The position numbers were made by a program, and so were the translations under genes. A model generated the notes under the pieces. The model searched no databases, was not told the DNA's origin, and saw nothing but the letters and a program-made list of their open reading frames with translations. Positions 16,717 to 25,346 of a stretch of 35,796 bases of DNA are shown here, piece by piece. Each line of letters starts with the position of its first letter. The stretch's first letter is position 1. The DNA is taken from contig JACCTQ010000221.1 in assembly GCA_013812265.1 (NCBI GenBank), forward strand, positions 1-35,796. Direction: 5' to 3'. This stretch comes from Actinomycetota bacterium (GTDB taxonomy: Bacteria > Actinomycetota > Thermoleophilia > Gaiellales > Gaiellaceae).

Positions 16717-17879
16717 GCCGCCGCCAGGCCGGCGAGGAGCGACTCGAAGGGCTCGACGCCGCACCTGGACGCATGTGCGAGAGCCGCCGCGCGGGCAGTG
16801 CGGGAGCGGCGGGCGTACTCGGTCGGATCGGAGAGCAGCCGCCAAAGGCCGTCGCGCCACGGCTGGGCGTTCTGAGGCGTGGGGACGTGCCGTCCGTTCC
16901 GGCGCTCGAGCGGCACGACGGGGAGCAGGAGCGCCGCCCCGAGGGCGGCCTCGCGGAGCCCGCCGATGTCGCTCGCGAGCACCGGGATGCCGCGCAGCAT
17001 GGCCTCCGGGACGATGTAGCCGAAAGTCTCCGGCCAGAGCGAGGGGGCGAGCAGCACGCGCGTCTGTGCCAGCACCGCGTCGAGCTCGTCCGCCGGCTCG
17101 AGCACCGTCACGTTCGGCTCCCGCTCGAGCGAGCACAGGACGGCCGAGTCCGTTCCCCAGCCGCGGACGGCTGCGAAATCGACCTCGGGCATCGCCTGGG
17201 CGAGCGCCAGAAAGAGGTCGACGCCCTTCTCGAGGCAGGGGTTCAGCATGGTCACGTAGCGGCGGTCGAAGCCTCCGAGGGCGGGGAAGGGGCCCTCGCC
17301 GTAGACGGGCAGCGACAGCACGGTCGCAGCGAGCGAGCCGTGGCGCGCGAGGTAGCTCTGAAGGAAGCGGCTGATGGCGACGACTGCCCTGGCCTCCCGC
17401 ATCCTGCGAGCGTGCGCGCGGCTCGGGGCGAGTGAGAGTGGCCCGAAGGGCGCGTTCGTGACCGTCTGCAGCAGGAGCACGACGCGGTCGGGCCCGGCGG
17501 CGGCGAGCGCCGGGGCGAGGAGGAGCCGGAGCTTGTCGTCGTTGACGATGACCCAGTCGGGGCGGAGCTCGCCGATCCTCCGCTCGACGTGGGAGCGCAG
17601 CTCCTCGGCCGTGGGAAAGCTGACGGCGTCCACGTCCACGTCTCGATGGTGGTACGAGAAGACGGGGGGCTCCTCCTCGGCGATGACGATCGAGCGCCGT
17701 GCCATCTCGGCGTGGAACTCGGTCTCATCGGCCGGTCCCGCGCTCGGGGCGAAGGCGGGCGCCACGACCGTGCACCGGTGGCCGCGCCGGGCGAGACCCT
17801 CGAGCAGCAGACGGTTCGCCTTCACCCCGCCGCCGTACGAGGGGAGGTAGATGTGATCCTGGAGCAGCAGCAGCCTCAT
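16713..17879 (-). CDS. glycosyltransferase, GT4-like (GT-B fold)
   Basis: 388 aa. It should transfer a sugar from an NDP-sugar to an acceptor. The N-terminal LPSYGGGVKANRLLLEGLARRGH is cut here to its key parts: GGG loop, then LARRGH, as in GT-B enzymes. The C-terminal half has NPCLEKGVDLFLALA, LLAPSLWPETFGYIVPEAM (E-x7-E-type donor site) and IPVLASDIGG. ATG 17879 overlaps the upstream methyltransferase stop (ATGA). One of two glycosyltransferases in the series, so at least two sugars, or a disaccharide, could be added. Confidence 0.85.
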   Translation of the reverse strand: MRLLLLQDHIYLPSYGGGVKANRLLLEGLARRGHRCTVVAPAFAPSAGPADETEFHAEMARRSIVIAEEEPPVFSYHHRDVDVDAVSFPTAEELRSHVERRIGELRPDWVIVNDDKLRLLLAPALAAAGPDRVVLLLQTVTNAPFGPLSLAPSRAHARRMREARAVVAISRFLQSYLARHGSLAATVLSLPVYGEGPFPALGGFDRRYVTMLNPCLEKGVDLFLALAQAMPEVDFAAVRGWGTDSAVLCSLEREPNVTVLEPADELDAVLAQTRVLLAPSLWPETFGYIVPEAMLRGIPVLASDIGGLREAALGAALLLPVVPLERRNGRHVPTPQNAQPWRDGLWRLLSDPTEYARRSRTARAAALAHASRCGVEPFESLLAGLAAA

Positions 17880-18541
17880 CCCGGGTTCCGTTTCACGATG
17901 GCGGTGCCGTACCGGACCGGGAACTCGACCACGGAGTAGGCGCCGTCGCGACGCAGCTCCTCGACGAGCCGCGGCACCCCGCACGGCTCGCGGCGATTGG
18001 AGCTGTCGTGCAACGTGATCACGCCGTCGGGCTCGACGAGCGGAGCGAACAAATCAAAGTCGAGGCGAACGCCTTCGAAGTGGTGGTCGGCGTCGATGTG
18101 CAGGTAGTCGATCGCGATCCGGTTCGGGAGGAAGAGCTCTCGGTGGGCGTCCGCGGTCAGGCTGAGCACGATCTCCACTTCGGGGTACCTCGTGCGGAAC
18201 CACGAATCCGGTGCAGTCCAGTCCGGCGAGCCCCAGATCGCCCGCTTGTCCCCCGGCACCTGGTCGGCGCCGTCGACGAGGATCGTCCGGCTCGGCGCCA
18301 GGTCGAGGTCGCGCTGCGCCTGCCGCATGAGGCGCGGTACGAAACCGCCGCCGGAGCCGAGGCACACGCAGACCTCGGCGCGGAGAGCGTAGGCCAGCGC
18401 GTAGTAGAGCATCCCGGCTCCGAGCTCCTCCGAGCCCGGCCCCGAGTCGTGGCTCGCCGACCACGCGTCCGGCCCGGTCAGCTCCGTCGCGACGAAAGCG
18501 CGATCGAGAAGGCCGCCGGAGGTGGGAGTGCTCCGGGCCAC
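17876..18541 (-). CDS. class I SAM-dependent methyltransferase (Methyltransf_24-like)
   Basis: 221 aa. A Rossmann-type methyltransferase. Motif I is degenerate (VCVCLGSGGGFVPRL). ILVDGADQ is followed by IDYLHIDADHHFEGVRLD, as in Methyltransf_24 and cephalosporin-hydroxylase-like proteins, and then LVEPDGVITLHD. The GTG start at 18541 lies 9 nt after the sulfotransferase stop. The acceptor atom cannot be predicted. It probably decorates the sugar or core of the product made by the adjacent glycosyltransferases. Confidence 0.78.
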   Translation of the reverse strand: MARSTPTSGGLLDRAFVATELTGPDAWSASHDSGPGSEELGAGMLYYALAYALRAEVCVCLGSGGGFVPRLMRQAQRDLDLAPSRTILVDGADQVPGDKRAIWGSPDWTAPDSWFRTRYPEVEIVLSLTADAHRELFLPNRIAIDYLHIDADHHFEGVRLDFDLFAPLVEPDGVITLHDSSNRREPCGVPRLVEELRRDGAYSVVEFPVRYGTAIVKRNPG

Positions 18542-18550
18542 CAGTCTCGA

Positions 18551-19300
18551 TCAGGCGTCGACGAGGTCGGGGGCCAGGTCGGTGCCCGAGAGCGCGGCGC
18601 GGAGCTCCGGGAAGTTCGCCGTGAGCTGCTCCAGGCGCGCCCCGTTCTGTCTGGCGCTCCGTACGAGCAGGGTGTCTTCGGCCCCGGGCGCGGCAGGAAG
18701 TCCCAAGAATTCGAGCAGCCGCGACCTCTCGCCGCCTGCGACGAGGCGCTCGTAGCTCACGGACAGGAACGCCTGCCTCGTCGACTGGCGCACACGTTCC
18801 AACTCGGCATAGTAGGCCTCGTTCTCTGCGATCGAGCGGTGCAGCGCGTCCACGTCCACCCGTACCCGTGGCCGCGGCAGGCGCAGATCGGCCTCGTCGT
18901 ACACCTCCCACTGACCCGTCTGCTCCGCGATGAGCCGAGAGACGAACGTGCGAACGCGATTCTCGCGCCGCAGCACGATCGTGCGTACGGCTGGATCGCG
19001 CAGGACGGCGTAGAGCGCCGTCTCGTTCTGGCCGCAGGTCATCTTGAAACCGACGTGCGAGCGGCCGCGGTCCATCGTCCAGATGCGGTCGAGGAACCCG
19101 AGCGGGTCGCGATCGCGCGCCGCGATCGTGCCCGCATCGAAGGAGGTGTCCCGCAGCTCGAGGGCCGTGTAGATCCCGCCCGGGTTGAACAGCTCGTGGT
19201 GGCAGAGGATGTCGGGATGCGAGCCGAGCAACGCGCAGAGCATGTTGGTGCCCGTCCGCGGCGCCGCAAGGATCACGAATCGGACCCGCGGCAGGGTCAC
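18551..19300 (-). CDS. PAPS-dependent sulfotransferase
   Basis: 249 aa. The N-terminal FVILAAPRTGTNMLCALLGS contains the 5-prime-phosphosulfate loop (PRTGTN), and LRRENRVRTFVSRLIAEQT fits the 3-prime-phosphate-binding segment with Arg and Ser. SVSYERL is the usual later family motif. This is the layout of Stf0/Sulfotransfer_1-type bacterial sulfotransferases. GTG 19300 overlaps the WD40 stop (GTGA). It would sulfate a hydroxyl on a sugar or aromatic ring. No PAPS-synthesis genes are seen nearby, so PAPS must come from central metabolism. Confidence 0.83.
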   Translation of the reverse strand: MTLPRVRFVILAAPRTGTNMLCALLGSHPDILCHHELFNPGGIYTALELRDTSFDAGTIAARDRDPLGFLDRIWTMDRGRSHVGFKMTCGQNETALYAVLRDPAVRTIVLRRENRVRTFVSRLIAEQTGQWEVYDEADLRLPRPRVRVDVDALHRSIAENEAYYAELERVRQSTRQAFLSVSYERLVAGGERSRLLEFLGLPAAPGAEDTLLVRSARQNGARLEQLTANFPELRAALSGTDLAPDLVDA

Positions 19301-21174
19301 ACCGGCCGGCCCTCGGCGTCGACCCGCTGGCGCATCGCCTGCAGCACGTTCGCCACGACCAGGTCGTTCGGACAGACGAGGTAGACGCTGCCGTCGTAGG
19401 AGGTGACGATGATGTGCTCGTCGCTTCGAACCGCCGAGCTGATGCCGTTTCGCGCTATCTCGCGTCGAATCACGCGATCGTCGTCGAGCGAGACGCGAAT
19501 CAGCTCGCCCCAGTAGTTGGTGACGACGACCGTCGACCGGTCGAAGAAGCACACCGCCTTCGGCGAGCGCCGGCCGAGCGCGACGCTGTGTCGGAGGCGG
19601 CCGCCCTCGAGCTCGTGCACTTTCAGCACGAAGTCGCGGCCGACACTTGCGATCAGCGTCCCCGTGGGATCGATGTCGACGTCGTCGACGATCGCCATGT
19701 GCCCGAGAAAGCGCTCGAGCACCTCGCCCTCCAGATTCCACGAGACGAGGATGCCGTCGGCGCTGCAGCTGACACCGAGACGGCGCGTGGGGTGAAGGCG
19801 GAGCGCCTTGACCGCGTTCTCGTGCACGCGGAACGAGCCCGCGATCTCGCCCTCCGGAGTGACCTGGACGACGGCGCCGCTGTAGCAGCCCACGAACGCG
19901 ACGCCTTCGAGGCCGGTGTGGCAAGAGACGCGGATCGTGTTGATCGGGCCCTCGCCGAGGAAGAGCGAGTGCTCGTGTACGAGTTCGTCGGCGTTTCGGT
20001 GGAACACGTGCAGCCGGTGGTCGTGCGCACCGCATACGACCCGGTCGCCTCGAGGATCGGACGCGACGGCGTTCATGAGAATAGGCCCTGACGGCGGCTC
20101 GGTGCTCGAGATCCATTCGCCCCTCTCCGGTGCCAGGCGCGCAAGACGGACGCGGCCGTCGTCGGCAACGAGCGCAATCTCCCTCGGCCCGGCGATCGCC
20201 ACCTCGTTGAAGCAGGCGTTGCCGCGGACGTCGAGGCCGGCCCCGATCTCGTCCAGGCACTCGCCCGTGCCGGCATCCCAGACGAGGACGGTGCCGTCGA
20301 ACGTGCCGGCGAGGATCAGGGAGCCGTCCGGCGACCAGTTGAACGACCGCTCCCAGACCGCCGGGCGGTCCTCCAGCCGCAACCGCTCTGTCAGGTCGTT
20401 CGCGTCCCAGACGCGCAGCTTCTGGTCGTACGCGGCCGAGAGGATGTCCCCCGTCCGCGGCGAGACTGCGACCTTCTTGATGCCCGACCGGTGCGCGGCG
20501 ATCTCGCCCGCGCTGCCGCCGCCGCCGACGTCGAAGATTCGGACGACGCCGTCGTCGCAGCCGAGCACAGCTCGATCGTGGAGGCCGTCGATCGCACACG
20601 TGTCCGACTCGGTGTCGAACGGGCCCCAGATCCGGGTCTGCCTTCCGGTCGCCAGATCCCAGACCCGCAGGGTCATGTCGTCGCCCGACGTGAAGAGGCG
20701 CCCGTCGTGGTACGAGACCGAGAGCACGTCCTTCTCGTGGCCTTCGAGAACGCCGGTGACGGCGCCTGTCTCGAGGTTCCATACGAGCACCCGCCAGTCT
20801 CTGGAGACCGAGGCGCCGGCGCTTTCGCCCACGAAGACGAAATCCTCGACGTCGTCGGCGTGCCCCCGCAAGACGCGCTCGGCTCGTCGCGCCTCGAGAT
20901 CCCAGAGGATGACGGTGTAGTCCGAGGAGGCGGACGCGGCCCGTCGCCCGGTCGGATCGACGACGACGCGGTTCACGAGATGCCGGTGATGCCCGAGGAG
21001 CTCGATGTCTCCCGTCCCGAGGTCGTAGACCGCGACCGCCCCGTCGTATCCGGAAGTGACGACCTGGTCCGTGCCCGGAATGCCGGCGACGCAGGTGACC
21101 GGGCCGCGGTGTCGGACGAACCGCTCGAGCGGCGTCGTGACCATCCGGTCGTCCTCCGTGCGGACCCCCGCCAT
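19297..21174 (-). CDS. WD40-repeat protein, about 14 blades
   Basis: 625 aa, almost entirely WD40 repeats. I count about 14 units of the form H-x5-V … S-x-D-x-x-(V/L)-x-(V/L)-(W/F/Y)-(D/N/E)-(L/V/A), for example LWDLEARR, VWNLETG, VWDLATGR, IFDVGGG, VWDAGTG and SWNLEGE. That is enough for two seven-bladed propellers. No kinase, AP-ATPase or signal segment is attached, so it is probably a cytoplasmic scaffold or ligand-binding protein. ATG 21174 overlaps the upstream stop (TGATG), but ATG 21144 has GGAGG 8 nt upstream and may be the true start. Its presence inside an operon of transferases is unusual. Confidence 0.87.
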   Translation of the reverse strand: MAGVRTEDDRMVTTPLERFVRHRGPVTCVAGIPGTDQVVTSGYDGAVAVYDLGTGDIELLGHHRHLVNRVVVDPTGRRAASASSDYTVILWDLEARRAERVLRGHADDVEDFVFVGESAGASVSRDWRVLVWNLETGAVTGVLEGHEKDVLSVSYHDGRLFTSGDDMTLRVWDLATGRQTRIWGPFDTESDTCAIDGLHDRAVLGCDDGVVRIFDVGGGGSAGEIAAHRSGIKKVAVSPRTGDILSAAYDQKLRVWDANDLTERLRLEDRPAVWERSFNWSPDGSLILAGTFDGTVLVWDAGTGECLDEIGAGLDVRGNACFNEVAIAGPREIALVADDGRVRLARLAPERGEWISSTEPPSGPILMNAVASDPRGDRVVCGAHDHRLHVFHRNADELVHEHSLFLGEGPINTIRVSCHTGLEGVAFVGCYSGAVVQVTPEGEIAGSFRVHENAVKALRLHPTRRLGVSCSADGILVSWNLEGEVLERFLGHMAIVDDVDIDPTGTLIASVGRDFVLKVHELEGGRLRHSVALGRRSPKAVCFFDRSTVVVTNYWGELIRVSLDDDRVIRREIARNGISSAVRSDEHIIVTSYDGSVYLVCPNDLVVANVLQAMRQRVDAEGRPV

Positions 21175-22682
21175 CAGAAGCGGATCTCGCACGCGCCGGC
21201 CTTCAGAGGGAGGAGGCCGTCACCTGCCGTCGCGCGCAGGAGACGCCAGTACTCGTCGGCGCGGATGTCGTTGACGCTGCCGTTGCAGTGGTCGGCCCCG
21301 TAGAGAAGGAGGTCCGGGTTGCGCTCGGCGAGCTCGTCGACCCAGCGCTCGAAGAGCAGCCGGCGCTCGCCGATCGTGCGGAGCCAGTTGGTCGAGACGG
21401 TGAAGAACGCGTTGCTCCACCAGACCACGCAGCCTCGACCGGCGCCGACGTGATCGAGCACCGGTCGTGGGTCGGTCACCACGTCGCAGTGGACGAACTC
21501 GTGGCGGAGAGCCCTGTAGCGCTCCCAGTGCTCCTCGAAGGCCCGTGCGCCCCCCCACAGGTCGAGCGCGCGTGCCCACTCGGTCTCCAGGACTCCGCGT
21601 GCAAGCGTGTCCGGCGTCTTGCCGGACGGAAGCTGGTAGTAGGTCTCGGAAACGGGTAACCGCTCGAAGAGCAAGCGGGCAAAGGCGGGGAAGTTCGTCC
21701 CGTCCCACTCCCGCAGGAGCAGTCGCTTCGCCTCGAGCGCCGGCGCGCTGTAGTCGAAGTACACGACCAGCGTCCTCTCGTCGAAGCCGAGCGACTCCAG
21801 GATCATGTTCGGCTTGAACCCCGAGGCCACCGTGAGGAGTGTCGAGATCGGCGGCTCCCACCGCTCGGGAGGCACGCGCACGTCGTCGCAGGACTCGAGG
21901 TTCCAGAGAAAGACCCCGCGCCTCGCGTTCGCGACCTGCCGCTCGACCTCCGTGAGAAACGCGCTGACGTCGGCCGGGAGCTCGTCGTCCCGTACCCGGT
22001 GGCAGTCGATCCCGTCGCCGAGCCGGTGGGCGAATCGGCGCGCCTCGCCGGGGTGCAGACGCTCGAGTGAGACCCGGAGCCTCGCGAGCGCCGGGCCGAG
22101 GTCCGGCACGGGCAGCCCGGCGCGAAGGCTGGCGTCGACGAGATGCCACCCCGCGACGCCGGGCGCTCCGCGCTCTCGCTGAGACGAGGGAGCGAGCAGG
22201 CGGGTCGGTTCCTCCCCGGGAACTGCCTTCCCGCAGACGACGGACGGCTTCATCCGCTCGACGGGGGCTGGTCCGGGCGCTCCGAAGGCCGGCTGTCCGA
22301 GCGCGCTCCAGCGGCCGACGTCGACGAGGAGGCACGCCTCGTCGAGGCCGTATCCTCCATCCGGCCCGCCGACCAGCTCGCCGAGCACGAGGAACTCTCG
22401 GTCGGTCCAGCGCTCGATGCAGTCCTCGAAGCGCATGCCGGTTCCGTGCTCGTGCCACTTCTCGAGGATCACGTGGCCGAATCCTTGGAGCAGGCACAGC
22501 CGGAACCCGAGCTCGTGCGCCCGTGTGAGGACGTCGTCGACCGTCGCCCCCTCGACCACAGGACCGCGGTAGCCGTATCGCGACCAGGAGAGCGTGAGGT
22601 CGCGGAGTCGAAGCGCATAGCCGGGGTCGACCGACCCGGCGGGAGGGCTGACCAGGCCGTAGACGAGATCGTCGCCCGGCAC
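21174..22682 (-). CDS. unrecognised 502-aa protein of the decoration operon
   Basis: I do not recognise this family with certainty. The N-terminal half has GFRLCLLQGFGH, FLVLGELVGGPDG and GLDEACLLVDVGRW followed by LGQPAFG, vaguely like a GT-A-type sugar transferase. The C-terminal half has VASGFKPNMILESLGF, VVYFDYSAPALEAKRLL and REWDGTNFPAF, which could be a divergent nucleotide- or SAM-binding fold, then WWSNAFFT near the end. No membrane segment or signal peptide. GTG 22682 lies 7 nt after the RibD-like gene, and its stop is fused to the WD40 start, so it is clearly part of the operon. A two-domain transferase is the best guess. Confidence 0.72.
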   Translation of the reverse strand: MPGDDLVYGLVSPPAGSVDPGYALRLRDLTLSWSRYGYRGPVVEGATVDDVLTRAHELGFRLCLLQGFGHVILEKWHEHGTGMRFEDCIERWTDREFLVLGELVGGPDGGYGLDEACLLVDVGRWSALGQPAFGAPGPAPVERMKPSVVCGKAVPGEEPTRLLAPSSQRERGAPGVAGWHLVDASLRAGLPVPDLGPALARLRVSLERLHPGEARRFAHRLGDGIDCHRVRDDELPADVSAFLTEVERQVANARRGVFLWNLESCDDVRVPPERWEPPISTLLTVASGFKPNMILESLGFDERTLVVYFDYSAPALEAKRLLLREWDGTNFPAFARLLFERLPVSETYYQLPSGKTPDTLARGVLETEWARALDLWGGARAFEEHWERYRALRHEFVHCDVVTDPRPVLDHVGAGRGCVVWWSNAFFTVSTNWLRTIGERRLLFERWVDELAERNPDLLLYGADHCNGSVNDIRADEYWRLLRATAGDGLLPLKAGACEIRF

Positions 22683-22689
22683 CAGGGGC

Positions 22690-23475
22690 CTAGAGGCTGG
22701 CGCTCAGCACGAGATCGTCGCCGAGCGGCGTGTGCAGGATGTTCCGGAGCTGTGGCAGCGAGCCCACGTCGAGCGGTGCAAGGGAGTTCACGGCCGGGAG
22801 ACCGCCCAGGAACACGGGAGCGATCGTTAACACGAGGTGGTCGGCCACCTCCGCGCGAAGCACGCTCGTGATCACCCGCGCTCCGCCCTCGACCATGAGC
22901 GATCGCGTGCCGGACCGCCGCAGTCGTAGAAGCAACGCCTCGAGATCGACCATCCCGTGGGCATCCGGCGGCACGCGCAGGATGCGCGCCCCCGCGGCTC
23001 GAAGCTTCTCGGCCGAGGCTTCGGAGGCGCCCGTCGTGGTGGCGATGATCGGCGGGCGCACCCCGTCCACGAGCAGTCTCGCGTGGAGGGGGAAGCGGAG
23101 CCAGCTGTCGAGGACGATCGCCTGCGGAGACGGGCCCTCGACGAGACGGACGGTCAGCAGCGGGTCGTCCGCGAGAACCGTGCGGATACCGACCAGGATG
23201 GCGTCGTGCCGGGTCCGCAGGAGGTGGGTCACGGTGAGCGAACGGGCGTTGCTGAGAGCCGTGGGCGAGCTGGATGCGCGCGCGATAGAGCCGTCCACGC
23301 TCTGCGCGAAGGCGAGCGTGATGAACGGACGGTCGTGCCGCTCGCGACGCAACGCAGCGCCGAGCACCGTGTCGAACCTCCCGATGACGGCGAGCTCCTC
23401 GAGATCGACGAGAGGACCCCCCACGCGAGGGGAATCCCGCAGGCTCGTTGCCGCACGCGCCGCACGTACGTTCAT
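22690..23475 (-). CDS. RibD C-terminal-type (DHFR-fold) reductase
   Basis: 261 aa. The NADPH-dependent reductase domain of RibD without the deaminase domain. FITLAFAQSVDGSIA, then THLLRTRHDAILVGIRTVLADDP, shown here only by its key VG-x-RTVLADDP part, and LMVEGGARV with a C-terminal LTIAPVFLGG match the family well. In riboflavin synthesis it reduces the ribose side chain of a pyrimidine, but no other rib gene is present, so it may be a paralogue reducing a different substrate in this locus. It begins at ATG 23475 after a 78-nt gap, the largest in the middle series, with a weak CATAAC box upstream and no Shine-Dalgarno. An internal promoter is possible. Confidence 0.85.
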   Translation of the reverse strand: MNVRAARAATSLRDSPRVGGPLVDLEELAVIGRFDTVLGAALRRERHDRPFITLAFAQSVDGSIARASSSPTALSNARSLTVTHLLRTRHDAILVGIRTVLADDPLLTVRLVEGPSPQAIVLDSWLRFPLHARLLVDGVRPPIIATTTGASEASAEKLRAAGARILRVPPDAHGMVDLEALLLRLRRSGTRSLMVEGGARVITSVLRAEVADHLVLTIAPVFLGGLPAVNSLAPLDVGSLPQLRNILHTPLGDDLVLSASL

Positions 23476-23553
23476 CGGTTGAAGGTTATGGTCGGGGCTC
23501 CCTGTGAACAGGCGAAGGTACCCACGCGACTCTACGCAGTGCCCCCACGCCGT

Positions 23554-24213
23554 TCAAGTCTCGGCGGTCCGGAACTCGTGGATGAAATTGTTCGCGCCGG
23601 CGTAGTGGGCGTGTAGGAGCGTCCTCGCTCCCAGGCCGAGCTCGCGCGCGGCGAGCATCGGATCATGGGCAGGTGGCGCCCTGTCGGAGAACGGCATCAC
23701 GACCACGCCGTCCGGCGCCAGGCGTGTTCGAGCATCACGGAGAAAGCGTCTCGTGAGCTCGTGCCCGCCGTCGGGGCCGCACCCGCAGACCCCGTTCGAG
23801 GCGGCGGCGCTCGGTGCGAACGGCTGGTTGAAGACGATCAGGTCGAAACGGAGAGAGGCCGGTATCGCCTCGAAGAGGTCGCTGCGGACCACGGTGACCG
23901 GTCCGGCGTGCTGGTTCCGGGCGACGTTGCCCCGCGCGCAGGCGACGGCCGGATCGTGGACGTCCGCAGCCCACACCACTCCAACCCCGAGCTGCGCGAG
24001 CACGAGCGCCAGATAGCCCGAGCCGCATCCCATGTCGAGCGCACACCGAGCGCGATACTCGCCGCAGACCCGCGCGAGGTTTCGCGCGCACCGGCCGAGA
24101 TCCGGCGGAAATACGTCCTCGCCGATGCGGAGCACGAGACCGTCCAGCACCACGGTGTACGGCTGCAGGGCGAGGAGCCCGGCGAGCTCCGGGTGCACGT
24201 CGTTCCCTCTCAC
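23554..24213 (-). CDS. HemK/PrmC-like SAM-dependent methyltransferase
   Basis: 219 aa. Motif I is LDMGCGSGYLALVLAQLG and the acceptor motif is VFNQPF, a variant of the (N/D)PP(Y/F) of enzymes that methylate planar amide or amine nitrogens. DVFPPDLG and GHELTRRFL also fit the small-molecule and protein N-methyltransferases with this fold. GTG 24213 overlaps the upstream glycosyltransferase stop (GTGA). The Pro-to-Gln change in the acceptor motif suggests a different acceptor from PrmC. Role in the operon is inferred as product methylation. Confidence 0.83.
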   Translation of the reverse strand: MRGNDVHPELAGLLALQPYTVVLDGLVLRIGEDVFPPDLGRCARNLARVCGEYRARCALDMGCGSGYLALVLAQLGVGVVWAADVHDPAVACARGNVARNQHAGPVTVVRSDLFEAIPASLRFDLIVFNQPFAPSAAASNGVCGCGPDGGHELTRRFLRDARTRLAPDGVVVMPFSDRAPPAHDPMLAARELGLGARTLLHAHYAGANNFIHEFRTAET

Positions 24214-25346
24214 CCGAGCGGCCCGATCACCGTCTCGATGTGCCGGCGCATCGCCCGTGCGGTCCCCGGCCAGGTGTAGGCGGAGGCGCTCCGACCGGCG
24301 CCGATGCCCAGGCGCCGGCACTCGGCCGGGTCGTCGAGAAGCGAGAGGAGGCGCGCCGAGAGGGCATCCACGTCGCCGACCTCGACCAGGTACCCGTTCT
24401 CACCGTCGACGACGTGCTCGGGCAAAGCGCCCACCCGTGTCGCAACGACCGGGAGACCGTGGGCGAGCGCCTCGATGAAGGCGTTGCCGAAAGCCTCGCG
24501 CCGCGTGGGCACGCAGAAGACTGCTGCCTGGTCGTAGTGCGCGCCGACACTCTCGAGCGCGACCCTGCCGACCACCTCGCAGTTCGGCAGGTCGAGGGCA
24601 GGCGAGCAGCCGACGACCACGAGCCGCGCGTCCGGGTGCTCCTGCAGCACCCGCCCGAACGCCACAGCCAGCTCCGGCCCTCCTTTCGCCTCCCACCTGG
24701 TCGCGACGAACAAGATGCGCTTGCTCGCGTACCGGCCAGGCGGCGACTCGCGCCCGTCACCGCCCGAGTTCGCTCCGGCCAGCACGCAGGCCACTCGCCC
24801 CTCAGGGCAGGCGTAGTCGTCGATGAGGCAGCGGCGCGTGCCCTCGCTCATCGTGAAGACGATGGTGGCGTTGCGGTAGATCGACGTCTCGAGCGCGATC
24901 CAGCTCGGGGGAAACAGCGACCGCGGCGAGAAGCCGGGGATCCGGAGGCACTGGAGCTCCGCGTGGTCGGTGTAGACGAAGTGAGGCACGCCCGGAACGC
25001 TGGCGTCGAACAGGGAACGAGTCTGGAGGGTGAAGCTGTACGGAATGCTCGAGAGCCGTTCGACGAGCAGCTCCCTGAGCCGGCCGAAGTAGAACGTGGT
25101 GCGGATCAGACAGCCCCCCAGGCCGTGCATTCGCTCGCGGCCGGTCAGGAGCAGGCGCCCGAACTGCCCGTACGCGAACGCATGGCTCCTGATTCTGAAT
25201 GCGAGCTTTCGCTCCCGGGGCCTGAGGAGCGCCTCGACGTCGACGATGTCGATCGCGTAGCCGGGCATGACCTCGTGGAGCGCGGCGAGCAGACGGTCGT
25301 TCATGTGCGAGAAGCTGCCCAGCTGCACGAAGGCGATCCTCTTCAT
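24210..25346 (-). CDS. glycosyltransferase, GT4 family
   Basis: 378 aa. The C-terminal half is classical: RILFVATRWEAKGG, LVVVGCSP, REAFGNAFIEALAHG and GLPVVATRVGALPEHV with DGENGYLVE, the NDP-sugar site of GT4 retaining transferases. The N-terminal acceptor half is less conserved. The start ATG 25346 (MKRIAF) overlaps the aminotransferase stop in ATGA. No membrane segment is seen. It probably acts with the second glycosyltransferase at 16713-17879. Confidence 0.87.
   Translation of the reverse strand: MKRIAFVQLGSFSHMNDRLLAALHEVMPGYAIDIVDVEALLRPRERKLAFRIRSHAFAYGQFGRLLLTGRERMHGLGGCLIRTTFYFGRLRELLVERLSSIPYSFTLQTRSLFDASVPGVPHFVYTDHAELQCLRIPGFSPRSLFPPSWIALETSIYRNATIVFTMSEGTRRCLIDDYACPEGRVACVLAGANSGGDGRESPPGRYASKRILFVATRWEAKGGPELAVAFGRVLQEHPDARLVVVGCSPALDLPNCEVVGRVALESVGAHYDQAAVFCVPTRREAFGNAFIEALAHGLPVVATRVGALPEHVVDGENGYLVEVGDVDALSARLLSLLDDPAECRRLGIGAGRSASAYTWPGTARAMRRHIETVIGPLG

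Noticed and set aside
22690..23475. Naming the RibD-like gene ribD
   Set aside because: It lacks the deaminase domain and no other riboflavin gene is nearby, so the pathway cannot be assigned.
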